From Citrobacter sp. MGH106 (lineage in GTDB: Bacteria > Pseudomonadota > Gammaproteobacteria > Enterobacterales > Enterobacteriaceae), in the NCBI RefSeq assembly GCF_001037495.1, contig NZ_KQ089822.1, forward strand, positions 3,925,938 through 3,989,937: DNA of 64,000 bases, in the 5' to 3' direction. Positions 28,615-43,323 of the stretch are shown here, one piece after another. The position numbers and the translations under genes are program-made. The notes below the pieces were generated by a model. The model ran no database searches. It saw only the letters and a list, made by a program, of their open reading frames with translations, and was not told the origin of the DNA. Positions within the stretch are counted from its first letter, which is position 1. Every line of letters starts with the position of its first letter.

Positions 28615-29571
28615 TTAGTAGCCCATGTTTTTCTTCTTCTCTAACTCTTCTTTGGCGGTATCAGGCAGATAGAGGATTGATTTGGTAATGGTCAGCTTCT
28701 CGGGCATCGTGCCGTCTTTTTTGAATTTCTCCAGCGCGTCGAATGCCGGACCAGCCATATTTGGCGTCAGCTCGACGCTGGCGTTGGCTTCGCCGTCAAT
28801 CATCGCTTTATAGATATCCGGTACGCCGTCAATTGAACCGGTGAGAATATCTTTGCCCGGCTTCAGGCCTGCTTCTTTAATCGCCTGAATAGCCCCAATC
28901 ACCATGTCATCGTTATGGGCGTAAACCATGCAGATGTTCTTGCCGTTGTTTTCCGCTTTGATAAAACTTTCCATAACTTCTTTACCTTTACTGCGGGTAA
29001 AGTCTCCGGACTGGGAGCGAATAATTTTGATATTTGGCGCGTTGGCAATGGCTTCAGCAAAGCCTTTTTTACGGTCGATTGCCACGCTGGCACCGACGGT
29101 CCCTTGCAGCTCAACGACGTTACATGGCTTGCCGTTCACTTCTTTAATCAACCAGTCGCCGATTAATTTACCTTCCAGCACGTTATCGGCGGTGACAGTG
29201 GTCATATAGAGAGATTTGTCTTTTACATCGATGGAACGATCGAGCAAAAAGACTGGAATTTCGGCATCTTTAGCTTCTTTTAATACTGGCTCCCAACCCG
29301 TTGCCACGACCGGTGCAATGAAGATGGCATCCACGCCCTGGGCAACGAATGAACGTACTGCTTTAATCTGGTTTTCCTGCTTTTGCTGACCGTCGGCGAT
29401 TTTCAGCGTAATACCGCGCTTCTCGGCCTCGCTTTTCGCCACGTTGGTTTCTGCGGCGCGCCAGCCGGACTCAGACCCGACCTGCGAAAATCCTACGGTT
29501 AAAGGGGCTGCCATTGCCATAGACGACATGGCTGCTGAAACTGCTGTGACTAAAAGTAAGCGCTTCCACAT
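28615..29571 (-). CDS. ytfQ: Galactofuranose-binding periplasmic protein YtfQ
   Basis: A 318-residue periplasmic sugar-binding protein with a signal peptide of 21 residues ending SMAMA. It belongs to the ribose-binding (Peripla_BP_4) fold. It delivers galactofuranose, and weakly galactopyranose, to the YtfRT-YjfF importer. It equals the E. coli length. It is the first gene of the operon, under a CRP-like class II promoter. Confidence 0.96.
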   Translation of the reverse strand: MWKRLLLVTAVSAAMSSMAMAAPLTVGFSQVGSESGWRAAETNVAKSEAEKRGITLKIADGQQKQENQIKAVRSFVAQGVDAIFIAPVVATGWEPVLKEAKDAEIPVFLLDRSIDVKDKSLYMTTVTADNVLEGKLIGDWLIKEVNGKPCNVVELQGTVGASVAIDRKKGFAEAIANAPNIKIIRSQSGDFTRSKGKEVMESFIKAENNGKNICMVYAHNDDMVIGAIQAIKEAGLKPGKDILTGSIDGVPDIYKAMIDGEANASVELTPNMAGPAFDALEKFKKDGTMPEKLTITKSILYLPDTAKEELEKKKNMGY

Positions 29572-29623
29572 AAGTGCGTCCTCGTAGGGTGATTATTGTT
29601 GATTAATAAACAGTCGCGAAAAA

Positions 29624-29665
29624 ACTATAGACAATCGAGCATGTAACGAATTGAGTTACATCACA
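29624..29665 (-). promoter_or_regulatory. CRP-dependent class II promoter of ytfQRT-yjfF
   Basis: The CRP half TCACA (29661-29665) pairs across six bases with ATTGA (29650-29654), 8 of 10 to the consensus. A -10 TATAGT reads on the minus strand at 29629-29624. The site centre is about 41 bp from the predicted start near 29617, the class II spacing. The rest of the ytfQ-ppa gap holds only the ppa promoter. Confidence 0.65.
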
Positions 29666-29833
29666 CTTCAAAAAAGTAAATAAAACGTTAATCACAAGTT
29701 TGTAATCGCTTTCATTACCCTATGAAAAATGCGACTGAACTTATGGATTTTTCTGTCATACAAACAGTGTGAAAAAGAGAAATTCAGAGGAACTAAATCG
29801 AAAAACAAGCGGAGACATTCAGCGCGAGTTGGC

Positions 29834-29839
29834 TATAAT
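29834..29839 (+). promoter_or_regulatory. -10 element of ppa
   Basis: A consensus TATAAT, 42 bp before the ppa start; no good -35 hexamer is seen at 16-18 bp, so the very abundant expression of this gene may rely on other upstream bases. Confidence 0.6.
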
Positions 29840-29881
29840 ACCCGCCACTTGTTTGCCATAGCATATTTAAAGGAAACAGAC

Positions 29882-30412
29882 ATGAGCTTACTCAACGTCC
29901 CTGCCGGTAAAGATCTGCCGGAAGATATCTACGTTGTTATCGAGATCCCTGCGAACGCAGATCCGATCAAATACGAAGTTGACAAAGAGAGCGGCGCCCT
30001 GTTCGTTGACCGCTTCATGTCCACTGCGATGTTCTACCCATGCAACTACGGTTACATCAACCACACCCTGTCTCTGGATGGTGATCCGGTAGACGTTCTG
30101 GTCCCGACCCCGTACCCGCTGGAGCCAGGTTCAGTCATCCGCTGCCGTCCGGTTGGCGTACTGAAAATGACCGACGAATCCGGTGAAGATGCGAAACTGG
30201 TTGCAGTACCGCACACCAAACTGAGCAAAGAATACGATCACATCAAAGATGTGAACGACCTGCCGGACCTGCTGAAAGCGCAGATCACTCACTTCTTCGA
30301 GCACTATAAAGACCTCGAAGCGGGCAAATGGGTGAAAGTTGACGGTTGGGACAACGCAGAAGCTGCTAAAGCTGAAATCGTTGCATCCTTCGAGCGCGCC
30401 GCGAAGAAATAA
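29882..30412 (+). CDS. ppa: Inorganic pyrophosphatase
   Basis: Essential cytoplasmic enzyme that hydrolyses pyrophosphate to two phosphates and so drives biosynthesis. The 176-residue family I protein matches E. coli Ppa. The metal-binding signature is DGDPVDVLV near residues 66-74. Codon use is highly biased (CTG, CGT, GGT), as in strongly expressed genes. The start at 29882 follows AAAGGAAACAGAC; a longer frame upstream runs through the promoter and is rejected. A hairpin terminator follows. Confidence 0.98.
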   Translation: MSLLNVPAGKDLPEDIYVVIEIPANADPIKYEVDKESGALFVDRFMSTAMFYPCNYGYINHTLSLDGDPVDVLVPTPYPLEPGSVIRCRPVGVLKMTDESGEDAKLVAVPHTKLSKEYDHIKDVNDLPDLLKAQITHFFEHYKDLEAGKWVKVDGWDNAEAAKAEIVASFERAAKK

Positions 30413-30428
30413 GTTCGCTTGTGCTGAT

Positions 30429-30467
30429 AGCCCTGAACACCATACTCTGGTTAGTAAGGGCTTTTTT
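30429..30467 (+). terminator. Terminator of ppa
   Basis: Stem AGCCCT (30429-30434) with AGGGCT (30457-30462), then six T residues. Confidence 0.75.
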
Positions 30468-30567
30468 ATGTCTGTGCTTTCCCCCTTCCGTTTCCTCACG
30501 CAACCTGCTGGTTCCTTTTTGACCTACCAAATCGGGTAGTCACATTTCATTTATCTTATTTGCGAAT

Positions 30568-30592
30568 AAGATTCGATATCATTATCATTCGC
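30568..30592 (+). promoter_or_regulatory. Fur-like box upstream of the YncE/TonB locus
   Basis: The stretch GATATCATTATCATTCGC contains the Fur hexamer series GATAtc-ATTATC-ATTcgC. The 19-mer at 30568-30586 matches GATAATGATAATCATTATC at 12 positions, with nine consecutive matches (ATCATTATC). It lies 30-55 bp before the first gene, so iron should repress the operon. Confidence 0.65.
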
Positions 30593-30621
30593 AACACGTA
30601 AATAAATGTGAATAAACGTCA

Positions 30622-31692
30622 ATGAACCTCCACAATGTGAAGTCCCTGAAATGCTATTCCGGTGTGGCCTTCGCCACAGCGCTGCTATTTACCACTCTGT
30701 CCGGTTACGCAGGTACGCTGCCTGAGAAAGATTTTCTGACCCGCGATGTCGGTAACGGCGTGTATGAACTGGCGGTTGATGGCCAACAGAATGCACTTTT
30801 TGCTGCCTCGTCGCCGTCGTTTGATAAGGATAAAACCAGTGGGCTGATCTATAAACTCGATCTGGAGAAACTCACCACTACGGAAGTTATTACTACCAGC
30901 CGTCGCGCTTTTGCTACCGCGCTGGATGCAGAAAATCATGTTCTGTATGTCGGAAATACGCTGGAAGGTTCAGTAACGCTAATCGATACCCGCAGCGGTA
31001 AAGAGCTGGCGATACTACAACTGAGCGAGACCAAAAGCCCGAAAGACATTGTCCATACCCGTGAAATGGTGCTCGATAAGCAGCATCACCGTCTGTACAT
31101 TTCCGGCGTCGCAGAAAAAGGAATTGTCTGGGTAGTAGATACGCAAAAGCTTGAAAAAATTGCCACTATTGAAAATATGGGTGAATACCCGACCGGCATG
31201 GCTGTTGATGCCGATAAAGATCGCCTGTATGTCGTTAATGGCAGAAACGAGTTGATTACTCTGGATACCACCAGCCATAAAATTATTAACCGCTTTACCA
31301 TTGAACCTGCCAAAAAACATTTCTTCCTGAATATCGCTCTTGATGCGAAAAATAATCGTGCATTCCTCACCGATCCTGATCTCGCGGACGTACTGGTTGT
31401 CGATATTAATAACGGCAAAGTCATTGCGCCAATTAAGGTAATTAATTCTCTTGCCGTGTTATATAACGAAAAACGTCAGGAAGTTTACATTACCCACCGC
31501 AATGCAAAACAAGTCAGTATTGTGGACAGCAAGACCTATCAGGTGAAACAAAGCATTGAAACCAATGCATTACCAAACAGTCTTGCGCTATCGACAGATG
31601 CTAGCTCCTTGTATGTCAGCGTAAAACAGCCAGAAAAAATGATTGGCGTGAAGCCCGACTATGTGCTGAAAATCGATCTCTCTAAATATTAA
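30622..31692 (+). CDS. YncE-like beta-propeller protein
   Basis: A 356-residue exported protein. A signal peptide of about 30 residues ends GYAG-T, followed by repeated blades of the YVTN/YncE type (LYVGNTLEGSVTLIDTRSGKEL, RLYVVNGRNELITLDTTSHK, EVYITHRNAKQVSIVDSKTY). Length and pattern match E. coli YncE, a periplasmic seven-bladed propeller of uncertain role that binds DNA in vitro and is iron-regulated. In E. coli yncE is next to the TonB receptor gene yncD; here a second such pairing occurs at a different locus. It probably has a role in handling the substrate of the downstream receptor. It is distinct from the yncE locus and sits between ppa and ytfP, where E. coli K-12 has no such gene. 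Confidence 0.85.
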   Translation: MNLHNVKSLKCYSGVAFATALLFTTLSGYAGTLPEKDFLTRDVGNGVYELAVDGQQNALFAASSPSFDKDKTSGLIYKLDLEKLTTTEVITTSRRAFATALDAENHVLYVGNTLEGSVTLIDTRSGKELAILQLSETKSPKDIVHTREMVLDKQHHRLYISGVAEKGIVWVVDTQKLEKIATIENMGEYPTGMAVDADKDRLYVVNGRNELITLDTTSHKIINRFTIEPAKKHFFLNIALDAKNNRAFLTDPDLADVLVVDINNGKVIAPIKVINSLAVLYNEKRQEVYITHRNAKQVSIVDSKTYQVKQSIETNALPNSLALSTDASSLYVSVKQPEKMIGVKPDYVLKIDLSKY

Positions 31693-31710
31693 TAATCAAA
31701 AATCATTCTT

Positions 31711-31741
31711 TCACCTTGTCGCCAAAACGACGACAAGGTGA
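31711..31741 (+). promoter_or_regulatory. Intercistronic 11-bp hairpin
   Basis: TCACCTTGTCG (31711-31721) pairs perfectly with CGACAAGGTGA (31731-31741) across a 9-nt loop, followed by a T-rich stretch. It lies in the 83-bp gap between the propeller and receptor genes and could be an attenuator or mRNA-processing site that sets their expression ratio. Confidence 0.7.
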
Positions 31742-31775
31742 CGTTGTTATTTTTACTTTTCAGGTGTCTTATATT

Positions 31776-33785
31776 ATGAAAACGCGTCAACTTATTACGC
31801 TGACAGGGATCGTTGCACTCTCTGGCGGTGTTATATTCCCCTCACAGGCCGAGGAATTAAGTGAAACTTCTCGCAACAACGAAGATGAAATGGTAATCAC
31901 CGCATCCGGTTTCTCACAACAAAAACGTGAAGCCCCGGCGACCATTTCCGTTATCGATCGTAAAACACTGGATATTCAACCCGACCGTAACATCGGTGAA
32001 GCAATAAAAAATATTCCCGGCGTTTCAGTTACCAACAGCAGCGGTATGAATGCTGGCAGCATTATGATCCGCGGGATGGACCCGTCCTATACCGCATTCA
32101 TGGTCAACAGCGTCAAACAAAACACCGGCGAGTCACGCCCGTACGGACACGATATTGGTACCGAAGCCAACTTCTTACCGCCGATGGAGGCCATTGAGCG
32201 TATCGAGGTTATTCGCGGGCCGATGTCATCGCTGTACGGATCAGATGCCATCGGCGGCGTGGTGAACGTTATCACTAAAAAGCCTTACGGTACAAAGGAC
32301 TGGACGACGGCAATTGCCGCCAATACCTGGCTTCAGGAACACCAGTATCTGGGCAATACCAGCCAGATGAATCTGTTCACTATGGGTCCCATTATCCCTG
32401 ATGTTCTGGGATTAAGCGTGGCGGCAGACTGGCTCGACCGACGCGATGACGATCGCAACAATTACTTTGGCAAGCATAACCGTAAATCCGTGGATATGAC
32501 GCTGGGTCTGGCCGCCAGCGAAAATAACCTGTTCGACCTCAACGTCGTCACCGGTGAACAAGAGAAAAACCGCACCCAGAAACGTGGCGCGCCGTGGTCA
32601 TGGCTGTTCGATCGTAACGCCGTCACCCTCACTCATACCGGCTGGTACGCAGAAGATACCGTCGCGACAACCAATTACATTAACTACGAAAAAGGCCGGT
32701 CAAAATACGTTTACGACGGGCAATCACCGCAGTATGTGCAGATGGAAAACTACGTCGCCAACTCGCAAACCACCATCACTCTCGACAACCACAAGCTGAC
32801 CGTCGGGGCGAATTTTACCCGTGAAGAGTTAAACGACCGCTTTGATGTGGCAAACAAAACGCTGCCGGGTTCAGAACCCGTGACCAAAGTCAGCCGCAAC
32901 GGTTGGGCGCTGTTTGCTGAGGACGGTTGGAGTATTGATGATTTTATCCTGACTACGTCAGCGCGTATGGATCAGGATGATAATTTTGGGACACATATTA
33001 CGCCAAAAATGTACGGCAACTGGGCATTCAGCGATGCCTGGGCGCTGAAAGGCGGCGTTTCCGCAGGGTATAAAAAACCAGAGCTGCGCGCGACCTCCAG
33101 CGACTTCGTCACGCCTTACGGCTCAACTGTGCCTTATCCGTTCCTGACGGTGGGTAATGACGACCTGAAACCGGAGAAAAGCGTTAACTCTGAGCTGGGT
33201 CTCTACTGGACAGGCAATACATTGTCGCTGGATAGCACCGTCTTCTATACCCAATTCAAAGATAAAATTGCCGAGCAAACCATTTGCGAAACCACGGCGA
33301 CAAATCAATGCTCCGTAAATGGTTACAAGGCAGATTCCGTCAGTAAGTACTTCAACGTTAGCGAGGCGGATGTATACGGTGTGGAGCTCAACGCCGACTG
33401 GCAAATCAGCGCGGATATTAAAGCTAACGCCAACTACACCTGGAACCACAGCGAGCAGAAAAGTGGGGTAAATAAAGGCTACGCGCTGAACGATTACCCA
33501 CGCCATATGGCAAATCTGTCACTGAACTGGACGGCAACACAAAGTCTGGACGTATGGAGTACGGTGAATTATCGCAGCAGTAACCGCAACAGTGGCAACA
33601 ACTATAAGTACGATGACTACACGATGGTAGACGTAGGCGTACGCTATAAACTCAATAAAAATACACAGCTGATGGCGGGTATCTACAACCTGCTGGATGA
33701 GGATCCGAAGCTGACTACCGCGTGGAATGAGTCCGCTCAGGTGGAAGGACGTCGCTATAACCTCGGCGCGCGAGTGGAGTTTTAA
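31776..33785 (+). CDS. TonB-dependent outer-membrane receptor
   Basis: A 669-residue outer-membrane gated channel of the catecholate siderophore receptor class (CirA/IrgA/FepA-like). Signal peptide about 1-25 (ends PSQA), TonB box EMVITASG (38-45), plug domain (about 50-165, with IRGMDPSYTAFMVN and ERIEVIRGPMSSLYGSDAIGG), then a 22-strand-type barrel ending in phenylalanine (GARVEF), as needed for BamA-mediated assembly. The start at 31776 is chosen for its signal peptide; the longer open frame begins in the intercistronic hairpin. The Fur-like box suggests iron uptake, and the exact ligand is unknown. A terminator follows. Confidence 0.9.
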   Translation: MKTRQLITLTGIVALSGGVIFPSQAEELSETSRNNEDEMVITASGFSQQKREAPATISVIDRKTLDIQPDRNIGEAIKNIPGVSVTNSSGMNAGSIMIRGMDPSYTAFMVNSVKQNTGESRPYGHDIGTEANFLPPMEAIERIEVIRGPMSSLYGSDAIGGVVNVITKKPYGTKDWTTAIAANTWLQEHQYLGNTSQMNLFTMGPIIPDVLGLSVAADWLDRRDDDRNNYFGKHNRKSVDMTLGLAASENNLFDLNVVTGEQEKNRTQKRGAPWSWLFDRNAVTLTHTGWYAEDTVATTNYINYEKGRSKYVYDGQSPQYVQMENYVANSQTTITLDNHKLTVGANFTREELNDRFDVANKTLPGSEPVTKVSRNGWALFAEDGWSIDDFILTTSARMDQDDNFGTHITPKMYGNWAFSDAWALKGGVSAGYKKPELRATSSDFVTPYGSTVPYPFLTVGNDDLKPEKSVNSELGLYWTGNTLSLDSTVFYTQFKDKIAEQTICETTATNQCSVNGYKADSVSKYFNVSEADVYGVELNADWQISADIKANANYTWNHSEQKSGVNKGYALNDYPRHMANLSLNWTATQSLDVWSTVNYRSSNRNSGNNYKYDDYTMVDVGVRYKLNKNTQLMAGIYNLLDEDPKLTTAWNESAQVEGRRYNLGARVEF

Positions 33786-33801
33786 GCCCTGTAATAAAAC
33801 A

Positions 33802-33821
33802 ACGCCACCCGAGGGTGGCGT
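33802..33821. terminator. Bidirectional hairpin between the TonB receptor and ytfP
   Basis: ACGCCACCC (33802-33810) with GGGTGGCGT (33813-33821), a 9-bp GC-rich stem. It separates convergent genes; T runs are weak. Confidence 0.65.
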
Positions 33822-33828
33822 GTTCATA

Positions 33829-34173
33829 TTAGTACTGGTCTCTGTCTAACCAGTTACCGCTTTCAATCAGCGTTAACCCCTCGACCGGACGTTGGTACAC
33901 GTACATCCATGCACTTCCGTACGGCGTCTGAATTAACTGGCGTGCATACTCGCCGCCTCGCGTACGCAGAGCGTCAAGCTCTGCCAGCGTAGCGTTGTCA
34001 ATACGATAAACTTCCCCGTGTACCGATCCGTTTCCCGGAACTGCGCCTGGATAGTGGCCCAGACTATACAACTGGTAGTTCTCGATATTGAAATCACCCA
34101 GCAACTGGGCGTTGGTCATCCAGTGGCTGTTGCCCTGTTTGCGTCGTAAACTACCGTAGACAAATATTCGCAT
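33829..34173 (-). CDS. ytfP: Gamma-glutamylcyclotransferase-like protein YtfP
   Basis: A small cytoplasmic protein of 114 residues (E. coli 113) of the GGCT-like fold. The nucleotide/glutathione-type loop VYGSLRRKQGNSHW near residues 4-17 is the family signature. The biochemical function is unproven; it may act on gamma-glutamyl groups. It begins two bases after the tamB stop, so it is the third gene of tamA-tamB-ytfP. Confidence 0.93.
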   Translation of the reverse strand: MRIFVYGSLRRKQGNSHWMTNAQLLGDFNIENYQLYSLGHYPGAVPGNGSVHGEVYRIDNATLAELDALRTRGGEYARQLIQTPYGSAWMYVYQRPVEGLTLIESGNWLDRDQY

Positions 34174-34175
34174 TG

Positions 34176-39754
<5,579 letters not shown>

Positions 39755-39894
39755 TCAACAATAAGAGTTGAAAAACAGACGACAACCCAAATATTTCTTA
39801 TGTTTAACTCTAGACGTATTCACACCGTTTATTGTGGGCAAAGACGCGTCTTGTTACAACCTTAACCCAAATGACTGATTTCGGGAGAACGGCC

Positions 39895-40533
39895 ATGAGT
39901 TTATTTGATAAAAAGCATCTTGTTACTCAAGCAGATGCATTACCTGGACGCAACACCCCGATGCCAGTGGCAACGCTGCATGCGGTTAACCAACATTCAA
40001 TGACCAACGTGCCCGACGGTATGGAGATCGCCCTTTTCGCCATGGGCTGTTTCTGGGGCGTAGAACGTTTGTTCTGGTCACTCCCCGGCGTGTACAGCAC
40101 TGCAGCCGGATACACTGGCGGCTATACCCCCAATCCAACCTATCGGGAGGTTTGTTCTGGTGATACGGGCCATGCTGAAGCAGTACGTATCGTCTATGAT
40201 CCGCATGTTATCAGCTACGAACAGCTACTGCAGGTATTCTGGGAAAATCACGACCCGGCGCAAGGTATGCGTCAGGGCAACGATCAGGGTACTCAGTATC
40301 GTTCCGCAATTTATCCATTAACTCCGGAGCAAAATACCGCAGCCCAGGCCAGCCTTGAACGCTTTCAGGCAGCGATGACCGCAGCCGGTGATGATCGCCC
40401 TATTACAACGGAAATCAAAACGGCAACCCCGTTCTACTATGCCGAAGACGATCACCAGCAGTACCTGCACAAAAATCCTTATGGATATTGCGGCATTGGC
40501 GGCATTGGGGTTTGCCTGCCGCCACAAGGATAA
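39895..40533 (+). CDS. msrA: Peptide methionine-S-sulfoxide reductase MsrA
   Basis: Repair enzyme that reduces the S-epimer of methionine sulfoxide using thioredoxin. The 212-residue protein has the catalytic cysteine in [10 protein letters not shown] (Cys52), with the resolving cysteines near the C-terminus ([13 protein letters not shown]). The start at 39895 follows GGGAGAACGGCC and gives [10 protein letters not shown], as in E. coli; an upstream in-frame extension is unlikely. It is divergent from tamA and followed by a terminator. Confidence 0.97.
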   Translation: MSLFDKKHLVTQADALPGRNTPMPVATLHAVNQHSMTNVPDGMEIALFAMGCFWGVERLFWSLPGVYSTAAGYTGGYTPNPTYREVCSGDTGHAEAVRIVYDPHVISYEQLLQVFWENHDPAQGMRQGNDQGTQYRSAIYPLTPEQNTAAQASLERFQAAMTAAGDDRPITTEIKTATPFYYAEDDHQQYLHKNPYGYCGIGGIGVCLPPQG

Positions 40534-40587
40534 ATATCAGCCTCTGGCGACTTTACAGTCGCTTACGCTATACTAGCTTCTGAATTT

Positions 40588-40614
40588 ACCGGCTCACTTC
40601 CGCGAGCCGGTTTT
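40588..40614 (+). terminator. msrA terminator
   Basis: ACCGGCTC (40588-40595) pairs with GAGCCGGT (40604-40611), followed by TTTT. Confidence 0.8.
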
Positions 40615-40636
40615 CAATGAATATTCCATTGGATTT

Positions 40637-40762
40637 ATACTCTATGGATTTCGAGTTGCAGAAAGGCGGCAAACTCGTGAATCCCCAGGAGCATAGATAA
40701 CTATGTGACTGGGGTGAATGAGTGCAGCCAACGCATCTGCGGCTTGAAAGACGACGAGTATC
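40637..40762. repeat. ERIC element between msrA and ytfL
   Basis: A full 126-bp copy containing GTGAATCCCCAGGAGC and ATGTGACTGGGGTGAATG, the two conserved ERIC cores, with TATACTC and GAGTATC-like ends. It lies just before the ytfL promoter/leader. Confidence 0.93.
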
Positions 40763-40806
40763 AACTTCTCCCTTCCGAGGATCTGGCCTTAACGGTCGGA
40801 TAAGAT

Positions 40807-42144
40807 ATGTTAAACAGTATTTTAGTCATTCTCTGCCTGATCGCCGTGAGTGCGTTCTTCTCGATATCCGAGATCTCGCTTGCCGCATCACGCAAAATTA
40901 AACTTAAGCTGCTTGCCGATGAAGGCAATATCAATGCACAACGCGTTATGAAGATGCAGGAAAATCCCGGCATGTTCTTCACCGTGGTGCAAATTGGTCT
41001 TAACGCCGTCGCCATTCTTGGCGGTATCGTGGGGGATGCTGCGTTTTCTCCGGCTTTTTACGGCTTGTTCTCGCAATACTTCGCTCCAGAGCTGTCTGAA
41101 CAGTTGAGCTTTATCCTCTCGTTCTCACTGGTAACTGGCCTGTTCATCCTGTTCGCGGATTTAACCCCGAAACGCATCGGTATGATTGCGCCAGAAGCTG
41201 TGGCTTTGCGTATCATCAACCCGATGCGCTTCTGCCTGTTCGTGTTCCGCCCGCTGGTGTGGTTCTTTAACGGCCTGGCAAATAACATTTTCCGCCTGTT
41301 TAAGATCCCAATGGTGCGCAAAGATGACATCACCTCAGACGATATTTACGCCGTGGTAGAAGCTGGCGCGCTGGCGGGTGTACTGCGTAAACAGGAACAT
41401 GAGCTGATTGAAAATGTGTTCGAGCTGGAATCCCGTACCGTCCCGTCTTCCATGACATCACGTGAAAACGTCATCTGGTTCGATCTGCACGAAGACGAGC
41501 AGAGCCTGAAGAACAAAGTTGCGGAACATCCGCACTCCAAGTTTCTGGTGTGTAATGAAGATATCGACCACATCATTGGCTATGTGGACTCCAAAGATCT
41601 GCTTAACCGCGTACTGGCAAACCAGAGCATGGCGCTAAACAGCGGCGTGCAGATCCGCAATACACTGATTGTACCGGATACGCTGACGCTCTCAGAAGCG
41701 CTGGAAAGCTTCAAAACTGCAGGTGAAGACTTTGCCGTCATCATGAACGAGTACGCGCTGGTAGTAGGGATTATCACGCTTAACGACGTAATGACCACGT
41801 TGATGGGTGACTTAGTCGGTCAAGGCCTTGAAGAACAGATCGTAGCACGTGATGAGAATTCCTGGCTGATTGACGGCGGTACGCCGATTGATGACGTGAT
41901 GCGCGTGCTGGATATCGACGAGTTTCCACAGTCTGGCAACTATGAAACTATCGGCGGTTTCATGATGTTTATGCTGCGTAAAATCCCGAAACGCACCGAC
42001 TCGGTGAAGTTCTCAGGCTATAAATTTGAAGTGGTGGATATCGATAACTACAAGATCGATCAGCTGCTGGTGACGCGACTGGACAGCAAACCCAGCGTCC
42101 TGGTGCCGAAACTGCCGGATGCAAAAGAAGAAAGCAAAGCCTGA
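40807..42144 (+). CDS. ytfL: CNNM/CBS-domain membrane protein YtfL
   Basis: A 445-residue inner-membrane protein. It has an N-terminal CNNM (DUF21) region with four membrane segments (about 1-190), paired CBS domains (about 205-325, VIGYVDSKDLLNR and LVVGIITLNDVMTTLMGD) and a CorC_HlyC domain (about 350-435). Members are linked to Mg2+/Co2+ efflux or, for YtfL, cadaverine/putrescine export and acid tolerance. The ERIC element lies upstream. A strong terminator follows. Confidence 0.94.
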   Translation: MLNSILVILCLIAVSAFFSISEISLAASRKIKLKLLADEGNINAQRVMKMQENPGMFFTVVQIGLNAVAILGGIVGDAAFSPAFYGLFSQYFAPELSEQLSFILSFSLVTGLFILFADLTPKRIGMIAPEAVALRIINPMRFCLFVFRPLVWFFNGLANNIFRLFKIPMVRKDDITSDDIYAVVEAGALAGVLRKQEHELIENVFELESRTVPSSMTSRENVIWFDLHEDEQSLKNKVAEHPHSKFLVCNEDIDHIIGYVDSKDLLNRVLANQSMALNSGVQIRNTLIVPDTLTLSEALESFKTAGEDFAVIMNEYALVVGIITLNDVMTTLMGDLVGQGLEEQIVARDENSWLIDGGTPIDDVMRVLDIDEFPQSGNYETIGGFMMFMLRKIPKRTDSVKFSGYKFEVVDIDNYKIDQLLVTRLDSKPSVLVPKLPDAKEESKA

Positions 42145-42167
42145 ATGTCCTGAGTGTAAAAACATCA

Positions 42168-42197
42168 ACGGCTCCTGTTTAAGGAGCCGTTTTTTTA
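42168..42197 (+). terminator. ytfL terminator
   Basis: ACGGCTCCT (42168-42176) with AGGAGCCGT (42182-42190), then seven T residues. Confidence 0.92.
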
Positions 42198-42229
42198 TAT
42201 ACCACTTACACTACTGCATAGCACTTTGG

Positions 42230-42436
42230 TCAAGCCATCTCAGTTTGCAGACGCAAAACCTGACGGTTAACTTCGGACATCACAGAAAAATGCTGTTTGT
42301 CCTTCACTTTTGGGATAAGAATCTTACCCTTATCAAATTCAAAAGCGCCTACATCCTTGATATATAACCGTCCACGAAACAGGATCTTCACGTACTTCGC
42401 CACCTGCAGCGGGTTGTATCGTTGGAAAATTTTCAT
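42230..42436 (-). CDS. ytfK: DUF1107 protein YtfK
   Basis: A 68-residue protein of the DUF1107 family, [27 protein letters not shown].... In E. coli YtfK promotes (p)ppGpp accumulation by SpoT during phosphate and fatty-acid starvation. The start at 42436 has AGGAGACAAC just upstream; a frame 22 codons longer exists but has no ribosome site and lacks similarity. It is encoded opposite to ytfL and ytfJ. Confidence 0.95.
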   Translation of the reverse strand: MKIFQRYNPLQVAKYVKILFRGRLYIKDVGAFEFDKGKILIPKVKDKQHFSVMSEVNRQVLRLQTEMA

Positions 42437-42765
42437 TGTTGTCTCCTGCTGAGCATTACGCCTTTGCGGTACCACAATCGGTCCGACAATACTCAGGCGC
42501 AAATTTTAATGCCCTATGACTATAGACTATCTCTACGATGTTTCCAGCGTGTATAAGTTTATTTACCTTCAGGTTACAATTATTCAGAATTATCTTTTCA
42601 TCCATTCGCTGTCTTCAGTATAAGCCTTCATTTTTCACAGGATTTGTGCGCCCGTCCGCAAACTGGCATCGCACTTGCGGGAAAAAGCATCATTCGCACA
42701 TATGATTAAATTCCAGACCCAAGTGGTCGGATCACCTGCAAAATATAAAGAAAGAAGGAAACACC
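42437..42765. other. Intergenic region between ytfK and ytfJ
   Basis: A 329-bp AT-rich stretch with divergent promoters for ytfK and ytfJ. No gene, repeat or clear operator is seen. GAAAGAAGGAAACACC before ytfJ is its ribosome site. Confidence 0.6.
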
Positions 42766-43323
42766 ATGACCTTACAAAAACTGCTGGCGGTATCATGCCT
42801 GCTGCTACCCATGATGGCCTCCGCACATAAGTTTGAAACCAACCAGCGCGTGCCGCCGGTGGGGATTACCGATCGCGGTGAACTGGTGCTTGATAACGAT
42901 AAGTTTAGTTATAAAAGCTGGAATAGCGCGCAGTTGCCAGGGAAGGTACGCATTGTGCAACACATTGCCGGACGCACTTCTGCCAAAGAGAAAAACGCGA
43001 CGTTAATCGAGGCAATCAAAGCGGCAAATCTGCCGCACGATAAATACCAGACCACCACTATCGTCAATACAGACGACGCCATTCCAGGCTCCGGCATGTT
43101 CGTTCGCAGCAGCCTTGAGAGTAATAAGAAGCTCTATCCCTGGTCACAGTTTATTGTCGACAGTAACGGTGTTGCGCGTAAAGCCTGGCAACTGGATGAA
43201 GAAAGTTCAGCCATCGCGGTACTCGACAAGGATGGCCGTATTCAGTGGGCAAAAGATGGCGCATTGACGCAGGAAGAGGTGCAGCAGGTTATTGCCCTGC
43301 TGCATAAGTTGCTCAGTAAATAG
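42766..43323 (+). CDS. ytfJ: Periplasmic thioredoxin-like protein YtfJ
   Basis: A 185-residue exported protein with a signal peptide ending MASA-HKFE near residue 21. It has a thioredoxin-like fold ([20 protein letters not shown]) but no CxxC, so classical disulfide chemistry is unlikely. Function is not established. Its coding end overlaps the convergent cysQ end by 11 bp. Confidence 0.93.
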   Translation: MTLQKLLAVSCLLLPMMASAHKFETNQRVPPVGITDRGELVLDNDKFSYKSWNSAQLPGKVRIVQHIAGRTSAKEKNATLIEAIKAANLPHDKYQTTTIVNTDDAIPGSGMFVRSSLESNKKLYPWSQFIVDSNGVARKAWQLDEESSAIAVLDKDGRIQWAKDGALTQEEVQQVIALLHKLLSK

